NCBI GenBank assembly: GCA_947500575.1
Contig: CANMSI010000003.1
Coordinates: 1 to 64,000, forward strand
Length of the DNA: 64,000 nucleotides
Source of the DNA: an uncultured Flavobacteriaceae bacterium
GTDB lineage: Bacteria; Bacteroidota; Bacteroidia; Flavobacteriales; Flavobacteriaceae
Direction: 5' to 3'
In this document: positions 46,801 to 52,396 of the stretch, one piece after another
Numbering within the stretch: position 1 is the first letter of the stretch
Layout of the letters: each line of letters begins with the position of its first letter
Notes under the pieces: generated by a model
The model's database searches: none
The model's input: the letters and a program-made list of their open reading frames with translations, nothing else
What the model was told of the DNA's origin: nothing
Translations under genes and position numbers: made by a program

Positions 46801-49305
46801 ATTTGCTTCGGAGACACCAATGGTTCTTTAGAAATCACAGTAACAGGCTATACAGGAAATTATGATTTTGAGGTGTTTGATAGTGCAGGAGTAACGACTG
46901 GTGTTACGGGAGCTGCAAATACCAGTGCCAACCCATTCTTAATCTCCGGTTTGAGTGGTGGAAACTACTCTGTAACGGTGGTAGAATCAGATCCAACAAG
47001 TACTTTGTGCGATGCAGATTCGAATACCATTACCATTATTTCGCCAGACATGGCATTAACAGCAACAGTTAATCCTGTGGCAAATGTAACTTGTACCAAT
47101 GATCAGGGAGAGATATCAGTAACTCCAACAGGTGGATATACTCCATATGACATTGTATTAACCAATACCACTACTGGGCAGCTATACACTCAAAATGATG
47201 TAACCGCATTTGTCTTTACAGGATTGTCTGAAGGAAACTTCACTGTTGTGATTACTGATGACAACGGTTGTGCGATCAATGATACAGAAACATTGATCGC
47301 GCCAACGCCTATAACTGCAGATATTTCACCTGATGTAACCCTAGACTGTTTCGGTGATGCTACTGCAACCATACAGGCGTTAGACGTACTGAACGGACAA
47401 GGTCCTGGAAACTATCAGTATCAATTAAACTACTATGATGATGCAGGAACAACTATTGTATTTACAACTGGGCCTCAAAGCAGTGATACTTTTAATAATA
47501 TCGGATCGGGTATCTACAGCATAACCGTCTCTGATGGATGGAGTTGTGATGTAGAAACCGCACAGGTAACTGTAAGTGAACCAACAGAAGTATCTAGTGC
47601 CTTAGTCCAAACACAAGAATTAACTTGTGCTATTGATGCCACTTTATTGTTGACTGCTTCCGGCGGAACCGGACCGTATCAATATAGTACAGATAATATC
47701 ACCTTTACCCCAATGAGTGGTGGAAACACACATACCTTCACGGTAACCACAGGGAATGAAGGAGTATATCAATATTATGTAATAGATTCACAAGGATGTG
47801 AAGCTGGTATTTCTAATCAGGTTTCTATTGATCCAGTGCCGCAATTGGTACTTACAATAGACGCAAGTTCGGCAGTAATTAATTGTAATGGAGAAAATAC
47901 CGCTATCATCAATGCTTCCGCAACAGGCGGCTTAGGAAACTACATGTACGAGCTATTCTCTGATGCAGCTTTAACAACAAGCATTGCGGGGCCACAAACA
48001 ACAGGTGAGTTTAACAACTTATCCGCTGGCACCTACTACGTAAATGTAGAAAGCGAAGATTGTACGGTTGCGGCACAAGAGGTGGTTATAAATGAACCTA
48101 CACCTTTAGTAGTAACAGATAGCTTTACCAATGTGAGTTGTGCCGGTGATCAAGATGGAAGTATTACTGTAGAATTATCTGGTGGTGCTGGAGGATATCA
48201 ATACGCTATCTCTCCCAACTTAGATCAATTTGACACCATAAATACCTTTGATGAGTTAACCGCTGGAACCTATACGGTAATAGCGCAAGATCAAAATGGC
48301 TGTTTTGAGCAGTTGATCTATACCATTACAGAGCCAAGTCCACTTGGAATAACAGCAACAGCTACCCCTGAAGTTTGCTTTGATGCAGAAGATGGTACAA
48401 TTACAGTGGCAATCACTGGAGGAACGGCTCCTTATAGCACGGCCATTGATGCAAATGATACCGCATCTTTTGTATTAGATAGAGTTGATTTTATGGATTT
48501 AGCAGCAGGAAATCATGTGGTATTTGTAAGAGATGCTCAGGGATGTGAGACCAATGTGATTATAGAAGTAGAAGCAGGTGTGAACCTAAACGCTACTGTA
48601 ACACCTGTATACGAGTGTACCGGAGACATACCAAGTAACTTTGTTAATATTACACTTGAAGATGATACTGTGCTTGGCGATGTATTGTATGCTTTGGATT
48701 CCATGGACCCTGCAGATATGCAACTAACACCTGATTTTAGAAATACTGCTCCAGGAACGCACTTCATTGCTATTGCACACGCCAACGGATGTATTAATAC
48801 CATTGACTTTGTAATTGAGGATTTTGAACCACTTACCTTACAATTGGAGCAAAATAACATCAATGAAATCACAGCAATTGCTACAGGTGGACTTGAAGAA
48901 TATACCTTCTATTTTGACGGTATCAATAATGGAACAGATAACACCTTCATCATTAACAGAACAGACACCTATGAGGTGAGGGTGGTAGATGAGAACGGAT
49001 GTGAGGTAATTGCCTTTATACCAATGGAGTTTATAGACATAGAAATCCCCAATTTCTTTACACCGGATGGTGATGGACAGAATGATTTATGGATACCAAG
49101 AAATATTGAACAATTCCCTCAAATACTAATTAAAATTTATGATCGTTATGGTAGAGTAGTAGCCGAACTTTCAACAAATCATGCTGGTTGGGATGGGCTC
49201 TATAAAAATAGCGCACTGCCAACAGGAGACTATTGGTATGTTATTCAATTGAACGGGGAAAACGATGATCGAGAATTTGTTGGACATTTTACCCTATATC
49301 GATAA
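31885..49305 (+). CDS. sprB: Giant SprB-like gliding adhesin with type B sorting domain
   Basis: This 5806-residue protein is close in size to F. johnsoniae SprB (about 6500). The signal peptide ends near TAQAQ. Residues about 30-385 are a unique N-terminal domain (DCSQIYYAALYWAGNYDRD, GVGGWTLVVIYENP), followed by a DUF11-like module (about 386-518) and a Cys-containing region. From about residue 866 to 5640 there are roughly fifty SprB/Ig-like repeats of 80-95 residues. Each starts with a (V/I)xCxGxxDGxI-type strand and ends G(T/S)YxxxVxDxxGC. C-terminal residues about 5719-5806 (IPNFFTPDGDGQNDLW, KIYDRYGRVVAEL, VGHFTLYR) are the type B T9SS signal. SprB is the mobile surface adhesin carried along the cell in gliding. 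The gene lies between an SprD-position barrel and sprF, matching the known operon. Higher-order duplications are listed separately. Confidence 0.88.
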   Translation: MQSTKPTRKQFFLVFLFLAFGSFFTAQAQEIPFSPRLDDGGNSYINIKGDYTFLSNTVMNRRTNSRGPNDPYNGSNSNNNFHIEYIDIDGDASTFSSSSSTLSMPDCSQIYYAALYWAGNYDRDVVNSRYTGDLPNDNNRYDFTQIKFRVPGGTYIDIQADNAADPAGEEDEIIIDGFGTVANSPYVCYRDVTTLLQGLANPEGEYFVGNVRGTRGRTSYGVGGWTLVVIYENPTLSGKYISTFDGYEGVTTQNTADRIADIDVNGFNTIPVGPVEARIGVSVLEGERNLTGDQFQIETPANPGFTNLSNATNPSTNFFNASITIDGANVTSRNINGANSMGYDSDIFDISNPANSIIENGESQATLRLTTDSDWFASFLVTFGVDIIEPDILLEKKVEDIAGNDITGMGVNLGQTLEYVLSFINRGNDDGTNYTIRDVLPLNVTLDESNLTLPAGVTYVYTPATREVIFTIPDNLIEEGDPFSSIRMRVQVAENCFDFVDACTDLIENVAFSTYEGVINDNQISDDPSVSDFDDCGFVTPGATNFLLDDLSACNFTRTVQLCGDDVILDAGDNFDSYVWVLDTNGNNLIDPSDTVINDGDPDGDPSTILVDDVGTYIVDKIVADPCKGFQEIIIVERFGATQTSPIIDLFNTLNNDTDPFNDIQGEIVSCSIDGDLLPKIFLCGINDSQPLQVNITDADSIEWEQLDEGSCGTAGDDCANKDSSCTWNTVATGTDFNVNSPGKYRLVINYANGCSSRFFFNVFQNLLDIQYNASDIICTTPGNITITNLGSGYGYRLIDDAAGTIEVPFSANNGPSFTITTNGAYRVEVTQLDAVTGDPIPGACIFSTDEIGIRDRDFQVDVVTKDSDCTGLGEISISILNVEAQYYYEISQGGTTIDTHGPVNDNNYTFENLNPGIYDVLATTDDGCSYTEQVTIVDNSDLSLDARVSQHITCREGNIQMDSNGGRTPHVYAIWSFVDEGGVTQISYPSITDIPGSEFQTSVIFDVLIPGDYTFAVVDRNNCFSISNTVTIRLEPSVAYDPTTVINEQCFGDSSGSISFNITDTNGYQLTFFLIDDATGLEIASNTSGTFSGLPQGNYTVRLNQRKGSSSCDFFENYTISGPTNALSADALLIQDYSCLVEGIIEAQNVSGGTAPYEYSIDGINFVSGAGAERFSNLTNGTYTITVRDDAGCTIVTPGITIDPLNEPSDLTFAATSPTCPALTADVTLTVVDGNTPFTYEIIAPASAVLNNGNNPVFTGLVPNTYTFRVTDDKGCAYDESFTIAAVAPINVVGQLVANISCVGTADGELLYTVSGFNTSYDYAITGPASFNGTAETNTTIPLNGLADGTYTITVTDTDTSCTATADVIIGAPAAALTLTVAETQPSCTTAGSVLLTGDDGWGGYSYTITYPDAVTTDTNTTGSFTALPQDGTYTVTVTDANNCTITDTFTLNAAVAPVLEIIANDICYDDATGLVLTANVLSGGDGNFEYSLNGGVFGTSNVFTGLGPGTYTIDVRDGNACADSETITINPALSLTATADNITACGTATDVTITAAGGDGNFVFAIVADGVTPTAGDFGTTNPISVTGIGDYDVYVRDNSGNTSFCEASFDINIAQDTPLVITPTATPVVCFGEANGAISLAVTGGNAPYEYSIDNGTTYQVLADFVNLSAGTYNVRVRDANACDETLAVIVTQPDALVAEAALTQNYTCLQLGEITVGSVTPTTGGSGDFQYSINGGAWTTATTGGAVFSDLTDGTYTIQVRDANAISCVTALPDIVIAPLPTEPVLSTTIGYACDGLGIITVLPNDPSFTYSLDAGASQTSNVFNNVTVGTHTITVDYGSGCTVDTTIVIDAGNAFTAAITSFIDITCNAADDGEITFEVENFDTVNGFEYAVNGGAFSAPQTTSPVNITGLSAGTVNIEVRDVLDNSCTITLTQIINEPTAVSASVSITSPDTCLTDATISVSATGGTPSYEYQLEDTVGGILTAYQTTTSFSNLVANDYIVRVRDANLCETTAPITITAPEPIVFTATETACYSGNGDADIVVNVTNVPNNGGFQFSLNGGAWIIPAPTTSTTHTFSNLSAGTYTIDVRDQFGCVGTQQTITINPALSLTATADNITACGTATDVTITAAGGDGNFVFAIVADGVTPTAGDFGTTNPISVTGIGDYDVYVRDNSGNTSFCEASFDINIAQDAPLVITPTATPVVCFGEANGAISLAVTGGNAPYEYSIDDGTTYQVLADFVNLSAGTYNVRVRDANACDETLAVIVTQPDALVAEAALTQNYTCVQLGEITVGSVTPTTGGSGNFQYSINGGAWTTATTGGTVFTDLTDGTYTIQVRDANAISCVSTLPDVVIAPLPTEPVLSTTIGYACDGLGIITVLPNDPTFTYSLDAGASQTSNVFNNVSVGTHTITVDYGSGCTIDTTVVIDAGNAFTAGITSFTDVTCNAASDGEITFEIENFDTVNGFEYAVNGGAFSAPQTTSPVNLTGLSAGTVNIEVRDVLDNSCTITLTQIINEPASVDASANITTDFTCTNTGATITASATGGTPAYEYQLEDTVGGVITAYQTGVTFINVAAGDYIVRVRDTNGCEDPIDTAITVVAPNNPTFAATPTACYSGGNDASILVDVTSLPGNGGFQFSLNGGPFITPTPVTATSHTFQNLTDGTYTIDVRDGFGCSAAQQTVTITPQLTASAVLNTDLTCLVPAAATITANGGSGTFSFEWSNDAGATYFTTNFTGNAFSTSTAGTYIFRVTDTTTPTACVVVTAPITITPADLPVITSVTPTNILCNGDSTGALDVLIDTSVGRPPYTIEVIETVSSTNYGTQTTGLPAGSYSVTITDDKGCVSAAVTATISQPDLIVYDIDLQPITCDTSTGTNPGSITVENLTGGVAEYTYYLTGNNGYSDSYITTAGGEDHTFNILEFGIYEVDVIDANGCSVRTTNIIASPPDDLDIDVSATTVDCTTGGTAEVTVATAILGTNYEFAILETFAVPYSSTYFPPDVVGGPTHTFTGLVPGITYTFVVHDITTNCYYFETAAAPINSPSNLTNSLDVVNNITCTGSANGNVSFTFDNYDAGATAVNYEIFNAQSNVTTGFSGSATVNPPTGAISVTDFATLPQGVYYILYSEVGGTFNGCSVSSPDFTITESTNLLSVTAASPENDNCNPNEGVITAQAQFGTAPYEFQYLLSTDPAPTAASAGWTSNATANVESGDYIVYVKDANNCIQNDAITVALDPSPEISLTVVDECVAEGAFEVLVTLDQAGITPYLLSVNGGAFQNITFTAGQYTVTGLSSGAAQTIEIRDLNGCGESENFTIQPPLQFNAQLTTLLDCEVAPANNAEITIEVTTGSGTYDYEIDGPGAVDQARTALPSSTFIWNLASAPGDYIVTVYDTSTTIPNCLGTITVNVPTTVVPVFTETHIDVTCNGGADGTITLNETDTGISPLSYAISPVAGTFNAATFTFEDLPAGTYTVTGTGTNDCTFDIANIVIDEPNVITVPVPTVVEFNCATGNNTDNATISINAGSVSGGSGTYTVFEFINDQGTATTADDVIVQSGAATVYTETNTLGGTYIINVYDDNGCVGSNTATIIPFIEISNPTATITQAVSCNPGNDAEVQIGITQNPVAPVANITYSVTGTDNAYSVLNQVSDTFTAIGVGNYLVTVSNTDTGCEVQTTFEILDPNNFEITTTTMDVLCFGDDGSVSFTINDPVNPYTGGFSWQLYDSQGTIADLTDDVIIAGATGTSATVGPTTPFNIGEGSYRVDITQDSDPSCIAMDFFNIAGPPAGITADTNVTPITCVGADGSIEIIDVLGGWGNYMYYISTTANPDPNDASNYNANPRAENLVAGTYDIWVIDQNGCSFEVPDVTLSNPTPITAALQINTPNCSGLEGEIEVVGTAGGQGSNYTYQLQVFDGATFVNTGSIQTTTVFANLGAGQYQVVITDQWTCTVTTNPVTLFEEIEPQTTIVKLIDCTLNPGGEITITQTGGSGNFDYEVTFPDGLTTANNTTGVFTNLIQDGTYTFTVTDQAVGHACAKTFTQNLDTPILPVLNIDAFTNVSCNAADDGTITISAIDNGTSPYTFEITAIDAVPLGTAIAPTANDVLSATFTALSGTAAGTIYTITATAANGCTSTIDQTIVQPDAIANVNATVVEFLCAAGNNTDSATITVDDAAITGGSGVYVIFEFINDQGTASTADDVIVQTGGNPVYTETNLAGGTYIINAYDNQGCLGTTTAAIAPFDTLQSATVAIVDPISCSNAGEDIEINAVGLLSDSTANPANYEFRLLPSGTFQASNAFNDLAAGTHVFEVRNVNTGCLITVSHLISDPNTFDIVVDKISDVVCFGTETGEVTLELTDATYVGGFNWTIYDTNGTPAVTTDDVVYKNGTSATNGPTSVITLIAGSYIVEITQAAFPECTNTQAFTIAGPSAAITAATDVTPISCIGNDGIIEIIDVLGGWGGYSYFVGTAAPADATVYVSNPRFDALVPGTYEAWVIDSAGCQQMVQNGIVLADPIAITATLQINQENCTNLQGEIEVIGTAGGQGSNYTYQLIRDGVAFGAPQNTTVFSGLGAGSYEVQINDQWSCTTTIGPEVLFEEINLTSTVIKPIDCTVTPGGEITINVAGGSANLNFVVTYPDGFTTANNTTGVFTGLTQAGTYSFEVTDLDTTNPVCSKTITEVLVDPTPITFDTHTVTDVSCNGLTDGTITVNLSPTAAGVNDNPVYTYNIYDGGVLLAGPQNSPLFTGLAPGSYEVEAVSGNGCSLQEVVIVGEPTALVIDATATAFVCNPSNTVNTATITVTVLDGATTPGVSSGTSPYLYSIDNVNFQTGNTFNIVDTGVQQTIDVFVQDANGCPQTAQVIIDPVNTFTATVAQNTAITCAGPEQVTITVADNGDAANVYTFELLPLGNPNGALTGTPSNVTAEFDLTAVGNYTFRVTDTATGCYVDTAPYEIVPFDLIEVTAVAVDPVICFGDTNGSLEITVTGYTGNYDFEVFDSAGVTTGVTGAANTSANPFLISGLSGGNYSVTVVESDPTSTLCDADSNTITIISPDMALTATVNPVANVTCTNDQGEISVTPTGGYTPYDIVLTNTTTGQLYTQNDVTAFVFTGLSEGNFTVVITDDNGCAINDTETLIAPTPITADISPDVTLDCFGDATATIQALDVLNGQGPGNYQYQLNYYDDAGTTIVFTTGPQSSDTFNNIGSGIYSITVSDGWSCDVETAQVTVSEPTEVSSALVQTQELTCAIDATLLLTASGGTGPYQYSTDNITFTPMSGGNTHTFTVTTGNEGVYQYYVIDSQGCEAGISNQVSIDPVPQLVLTIDASSAVINCNGENTAIINASATGGLGNYMYELFSDAALTTSIAGPQTTGEFNNLSAGTYYVNVESEDCTVAAQEVVINEPTPLVVTDSFTNVSCAGDQDGSITVELSGGAGGYQYAISPNLDQFDTINTFDELTAGTYTVIAQDQNGCFEQLIYTITEPSPLGITATATPEVCFDAEDGTITVAITGGTAPYSTAIDANDTASFVLDRVDFMDLAAGNHVVFVRDAQGCETNVIIEVEAGVNLNATVTPVYECTGDIPSNFVNITLEDDTVLGDVLYALDSMDPADMQLTPDFRNTAPGTHFIAIAHANGCINTIDFVIEDFEPLTLQLEQNNINEITAIATGGLEEYTFYFDGINNGTDNTFIINRTDTYEVRVVDENGCEVIAFIPMEFIDIEIPNFFTPDGDGQNDLWIPRNIEQFPQILIKIYDRYGRVVAELSTNHAGWDGLYKNSALPTGDYWYVIQLNGENDDREFVGHFTLYR
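36464..38197 (+). repeat. SprB internal block repeat A, copy 1 (1734 bp)
   Basis: This is a 578-codon block spanning several SprB modules, duplicated in tandem at 38198. Bases 36464-36741 (278 bp) are identical to 38198-38475, a second long near-identical stretch lies at about 36779-37015, and the rest has diverged. Confidence 0.85.
38198..39961 (+). repeat. SprB internal block repeat A, copy 2
   Basis: Tandem copy of 36464-38197 at a 1734-bp offset. The 3' boundary (about 39961) is set where the protein changes from the TINPALSLTATADN continuation to TITPQLTASAV; the 5' boundary is exact. The reading frame is kept. Confidence 0.8.
42403..48100 (+). repeat. SprB higher-order repeat B, three diverged ~1.9-kb units
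   Basis: Units start at 42403 (VVEFNC), 44347 (VVEFLC) and 46237 (ATAFVC). The first offset is 1944 bp, the second 1890. The same module order recurs in each: an FEFINDQGTA-type module in units 1 and 2, a VCFG module, an EIIDVLGGWG-type or counterpart module, a GGQGSNYTYQL or GQGPGNYQYQL module, and a W(T/S)C module. Units 1 and 2 are clearly homologous at protein level, unit 3 more weakly. The 3' limit is approximate. Confidence 0.65.
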
Positions 49306-49329
49306 AAACCTTAACCTAAGCCTAAAATT

Positions 49330-50274
49330 ATGCGTACTAAACTATTAACCCTATTGCTGCTCATAAGCATGCTTGCCCTCCGCGGCCAAGAGCTTACCAT
49401 ACCACAGCTCTCTCAATATTTAGCTGACAACCCCTTTGTGATGTCTCCTACCTATGCAGGTATTGGTGATCATATTAAAATAAGGGTAAATGGTTTAACA
49501 CAATGGGTAGGAATAGAAGATGCGCCAGATACGCAGTCTTTGGCAGCAGACGCTCGAATAGGGGAGCGCTCTGGTCTCGGAATACTATTATACAATGATA
49601 GTAACGGTGAAACCAAACAGCGAGGGGCTAGGCTATCTTTCGCGCATCATTTAACTTTAGATAGGTATGACGATGAATACCTCTCTTTTGGATTATCCTA
49701 TAATTTTAATCAGTTTAGAATTGACATTGAAAACTTTAATGATATAGATCCTAGTGTAACAGATGATAGGGCCACTACCAACCACAACTTTGATGTAGGG
49801 GTACTATACAGAAAGGATAAATTTTATTTTAGTGTAAATGCATCCAACCTTTTAAACAAAGACATCTCAAGGTTTAATCCTGTTTTTGAGCCTAATACCC
49901 TAAGAAACTATTTTGTGTACACAGGATATCGGTATAGAAAAAGTAAAAACAGTAATCTTGAAATAGAACCCTCTGTTTTCTTTCAACTTTTTGAAAGTGA
50001 TGGAAGATCGGTTACAGACCTTAACGTTAAGTTCCGTTGGTACGATTTTGAAGATTACTATTATGCTGGTGTTACCTACCGTTTTTTAAATGACCAAGTT
50101 GGAGATCCATTGTACATAGCTCCCATTGTAGGTTTAAAAAAGAACAACTTCTATTTTGGGTACTCTTACCAAGTAATTTTGAACGAAATTTTAGGGTATA
50201 GTACAGGGACGCATGTGGTTACCCTTGGGGTAGATCTTTTCCAAGGTGTTAGTAATTGTAGATGTACTTATTAA
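49330..50274 (+). CDS. sprF: SprF: PorP/SprF outer-membrane protein for SprB export
   Basis: This 314-residue protein has a signal peptide (ends near ALRGQE). The family signature follows: LTIPQLSQYLADNPFVMSPTYAG, then RVNGLTQWVGIEDAPDTQSLAAD and SGLGILLYNDSNGETKQRGARLSFAHHL. Beta-barrel strands run to the C-terminus (THVVTLGVDLFQGVSNCRCTY). In F. johnsoniae the gene directly after sprB is sprF, required for SprB to appear on the surface. Here it is 24 bases after the sprB-like gene on the same strand, so the symbol is well supported by family and position. Unlike the barrel at 29689 it has no wall-binding extension. Confidence 0.88.
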   Translation: MRTKLLTLLLLISMLALRGQELTIPQLSQYLADNPFVMSPTYAGIGDHIKIRVNGLTQWVGIEDAPDTQSLAADARIGERSGLGILLYNDSNGETKQRGARLSFAHHLTLDRYDDEYLSFGLSYNFNQFRIDIENFNDIDPSVTDDRATTNHNFDVGVLYRKDKFYFSVNASNLLNKDISRFNPVFEPNTLRNYFVYTGYRYRKSKNSNLEIEPSVFFQLFESDGRSVTDLNVKFRWYDFEDYYYAGVTYRFLNDQVGDPLYIAPIVGLKKNNFYFGYSYQVILNEILGYSTGTHVVTLGVDLFQGVSNCRCTY

Positions 50275-50331
50275 AAATTATTTTCTCTTAAAGGATCGTT
50301 CATAAATAGCTTTTTTTTCGCTCTATTGATA

Positions 50332-50339
50332 TAACTTTG
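50332..50339 (+). promoter_or_regulatory. -7 element upstream of folB
   Basis: TAACTTTG matches TAnnTTTG and ends 14 bases before the folB ATG. No clear -33 TTG is seen. Confidence 0.45.
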
Positions 50340-50353
50340 TAAAAAATCAATTC

Positions 50354-50716
50354 ATGAGCGGAAAAATCACTGTAAACAATATTAGAGTATATGCCTTTCA
50401 TGGCTGCTTAAAAGAAGAAAGTATTGTTGGAAGCGATTACCGCGTGGACATTTCTGTTGATGCTGACCTTTCAAAAGCTGCTATTTCTGACCACTTGGTT
50501 GACACTGTAGATTATGTACACCTCAACCATATTGTTAAAGAAGAAATGGCTATTAAAGCACAACTGTTAGAACATGTGGGGAAACGGATAATAGATCGTA
50601 TTTTTCTAGAAATTCCGATGGCAATAACCGCAAAAGTTTCTGTATCAAAAATAAACCCCCCCATTGGAGGTGATGTTGCGATGGTTACCGTTACACTTCA
50701 AGAAAATAGAGCATAA
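50354..50716 (+). CDS. folB: Dihydroneopterin aldolase
   Basis: This 120-residue protein is the usual length for FolB, which splits 7,8-dihydroneopterin to 6-hydroxymethyl-dihydropterin and glycolaldehyde in folate synthesis. Motifs: KITVNNIRVYAFHGCLKEESIVGSDYRVDI (family N-terminal strand with YAFHGC), DTVDYVHLNHIVKEEM, LLEHVGKRIIDRIF with the active-site Glu-His pair, and VSVSKINPPIGGDV near the end with the conserved Lys and Pro-Pro-Ile-Gly. It is a separate unit from sprF, with its own -7 element. Confidence 0.93.
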   Translation: MSGKITVNNIRVYAFHGCLKEESIVGSDYRVDISVDADLSKAAISDHLVDTVDYVHLNHIVKEEMAIKAQLLEHVGKRIIDRIFLEIPMAITAKVSVSKINPPIGGDVAMVTVTLQENRA

Positions 50717-50816
50717 ATTACAACAGTTGTCATATGCTTTATTGCTAGATTCAATATCCTTTTTAAACGCTTCTTATTTTACTGATAGAACAAAATGAAT
50801 TTTCATTAAAAAGTAC

Positions 50817-50824
50817 TACATTTG
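50817..50824 (+). promoter_or_regulatory. -7 element of the tRNA-Cys gene
   Basis: TACATTTG matches TAnnTTTG. The expected transcription start falls a few bases before the mature tRNA 5' end at 50837. Confidence 0.55.
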
Positions 50825-50836
50825 CACCTCAATTAT

Positions 50837-50907
50837 GGCATCGTGGCCGAGTGGCTAGGCACAGCTCTGCAAAAGCTTGTACAGCGGTTCGAATCCGCTC
50901 GATGCCT
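50837..50907 (+). tRNA. tRNA-Cys (GCA)
   Basis: A cloverleaf can be drawn by hand: acceptor GGCATCG / CGATGCC with discriminator T (U73, required for tRNA-Cys identity), D arm GCCGAGTGGCTAGGC, anticodon loop CTGCAAA with anticodon GCA, and T arm AGCGG-TTCGAAT-CCGCT. The top pair of the anticodon stem (27-43) appears to be a C-T mismatch. CCA is not encoded. A terminator follows directly. Confidence 0.95.
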
Positions 50908-50909
50908 CT

Positions 50910-50941
50910 AAAAACCTCATCCTAAGGATGGGGTTTTTCTT
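50910..50941 (+). terminator. Terminator after tRNA-Cys
   Basis: AAAACCTCATCC pairs with GGATGGGGTTTT (one wobble or bulge) around a TAA-containing loop, followed by T residues. It is three bases from the tRNA 3' end. Confidence 0.85.
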
Positions 50942-50984
50942 TTGATACAACCTTAAGTCTTTTTGTTTTCCTAAAAAGTGAAAA

Positions 50985-51650
50985 CTACTCTCTTATAAGT
51001 TCAATACCGTCTTGTATATTAAGCTTGTCTTTCGGTAAAAAACCTTTCGTAATAAGCACTAATCCGCAAATTATTAAAATAACACCTAATCCTTTTTTTA
51101 CCAGATATATTCGCTTATAAGTAAGTTTTTTCTTGAGCTGTTTTGCTAATAGAATCTTAAAAATATCTGTCACAAAATAAGCAGAAATCATCGCTGCAAA
51201 AAACACCATAATACGTTGAGGGTTATTATCCAAGCTTGGCCCTACCACAATAATAATACCTAACCAAAAGACCAATACCCCAATATTTATAAAATTCAGT
51301 AAAAAGCCCTTGGCAAATAGACTTAAATAATCTCCCTTGGTAGATTTAAATGTAGGGTTAGCTTCTTTTGCTTCTTTTTTAAGAAAGGTAGTAATACCAT
51401 AGACCAACAAAATTACACCTCCAAAAACATATAGTCCAGGTTGGTTGCTTAAGTTTTCTAACAATTGAAAACTACTAAAATAAGCAATGGTAATAAATAA
51501 AATATCGGCAAGAATAACACCTAAATTAAAACATAAAGCAGCTCTAAAACCTTTAATGGCGCTTGTTTCTAGGAGTACAAAAAAAACAGGCCCGATAATA
51601 AAGCTCAATAAAAAGCCCAATGGTATCGCTGCCTGAATATCTTCTAACAT
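50985..51650 (-). CDS. LysE family amino-acid exporter-like protein
   Basis: This 221-residue inner-membrane protein has six hydrophobic segments. The N-terminal LysE/RhtB signature is IPLGFLLSFIIGPVFFVLLETSAIKGFRAALCFNLGVILADI (conserved GP in helix 1 and D in helix 2). Family members export amino acids or similar small metabolites, but substrate cannot be read from sequence. The gene starts 10 bases after the GIN-domain gene on the same strand, so they are co-transcribed. Confidence 0.87.
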   Translation of the reverse strand: MLEDIQAAIPLGFLLSFIIGPVFFVLLETSAIKGFRAALCFNLGVILADILFITIAYFSSFQLLENLSNQPGLYVFGGVILLVYGITTFLKKEAKEANPTFKSTKGDYLSLFAKGFLLNFINIGVLVFWLGIIIVVGPSLDNNPQRIMVFFAAMISAYFVTDIFKILLAKQLKKKLTYKRIYLVKKGLGVILIICGLVLITKGFLPKDKLNIQDGIELIRE

Positions 51651-51660
51651 GGTATGTAAA

Positions 51661-52344
51661 TTACATTCGGGTTATCTTTCCTCCAAAAACGGTTTTTTCA
51701 TCCATTTTAGCGGGATCTCCATATACCTTTACTTCGCCACCAGCTTTCACGGTAGCCTTTACATAATTAGTAGCATAAATTGCTGCACTAGAACCTGCAT
51801 TTACGCTAATAGTACTAAACTTAGACTTTAATTCCTTCCCTTCGTAAACCCCGCCAGTATTGATATTTACATCTTGCACATCTGCTACTCCTATGGCAGT
51901 AATTACACCACCCGTTACCGACTTTATAAGCAGCTGCTCTACAGCAACCTCAACATCTATTTCTCCACCCTCTTGAGATTTTAATTCCAAAACATCGTTT
52001 TTTAGTACCTGTTCGGAACTTATACGAGCATCTTCATTTACATCTACTACTACAAGGGCTTCCGTATAATACAAATCAATAAAAGTGCGATAACCACTGA
52101 AAATCTTATCAATCTCCATGCGTAATTTAAGCACTCCTTTGTTGTTTACAATGGCTACTTTTTTCGTATTTGCTCCTGTAATAACAGCTCTATTGACATC
52201 AGATTTAATTAAATTAACAGAAAGACCATCAAAAGCCTTTACCTGAGTAAATTTTTCCAGTTCTTGGGTCATTTTCTCATCCTGACCATACAATCCTTGC
52301 CATCCAATAACCAGGAGTAAGCCTACTAGTAATTGTTTCATCAT
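51661..52344 (-). CDS. GIN domain (DUF2807) secreted protein
   Basis: This 227-residue protein has a signal peptide ending near GLYGQDE. The GIN/DUF2807 adhesin-like domain follows, starting FTQVKAFDGLSVNLIKSDVNRAVITG and continuing into a right-handed beta-helix-like series (ISSEQVLKNDVLELKSQEGGEIDVEVAVEQL, DVNINTGGVYEGKELKSKFSTISVNAGSSAAIYA, VKATVKAGGEVKVYGDP). The ending KTVFGGKITRM is typical. In Bacteroidota these are small envelope proteins of unclear role. Two adjacent Met codons make the exact start ambiguous by one residue. Confidence 0.85.
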   Translation of the reverse strand: MMKQLLVGLLLVIGWQGLYGQDEKMTQELEKFTQVKAFDGLSVNLIKSDVNRAVITGANTKKVAIVNNKGVLKLRMEIDKIFSGYRTFIDLYYTEALVVVDVNEDARISSEQVLKNDVLELKSQEGGEIDVEVAVEQLLIKSVTGGVITAIGVADVQDVNINTGGVYEGKELKSKFSTISVNAGSSAAIYATNYVKATVKAGGEVKVYGDPAKMDEKTVFGGKITRM

Positions 52345-52396
52345 ATAATTTTTAGGTATGTTTAATTATCTTAAACAAAATGTATTCCAAATAACT

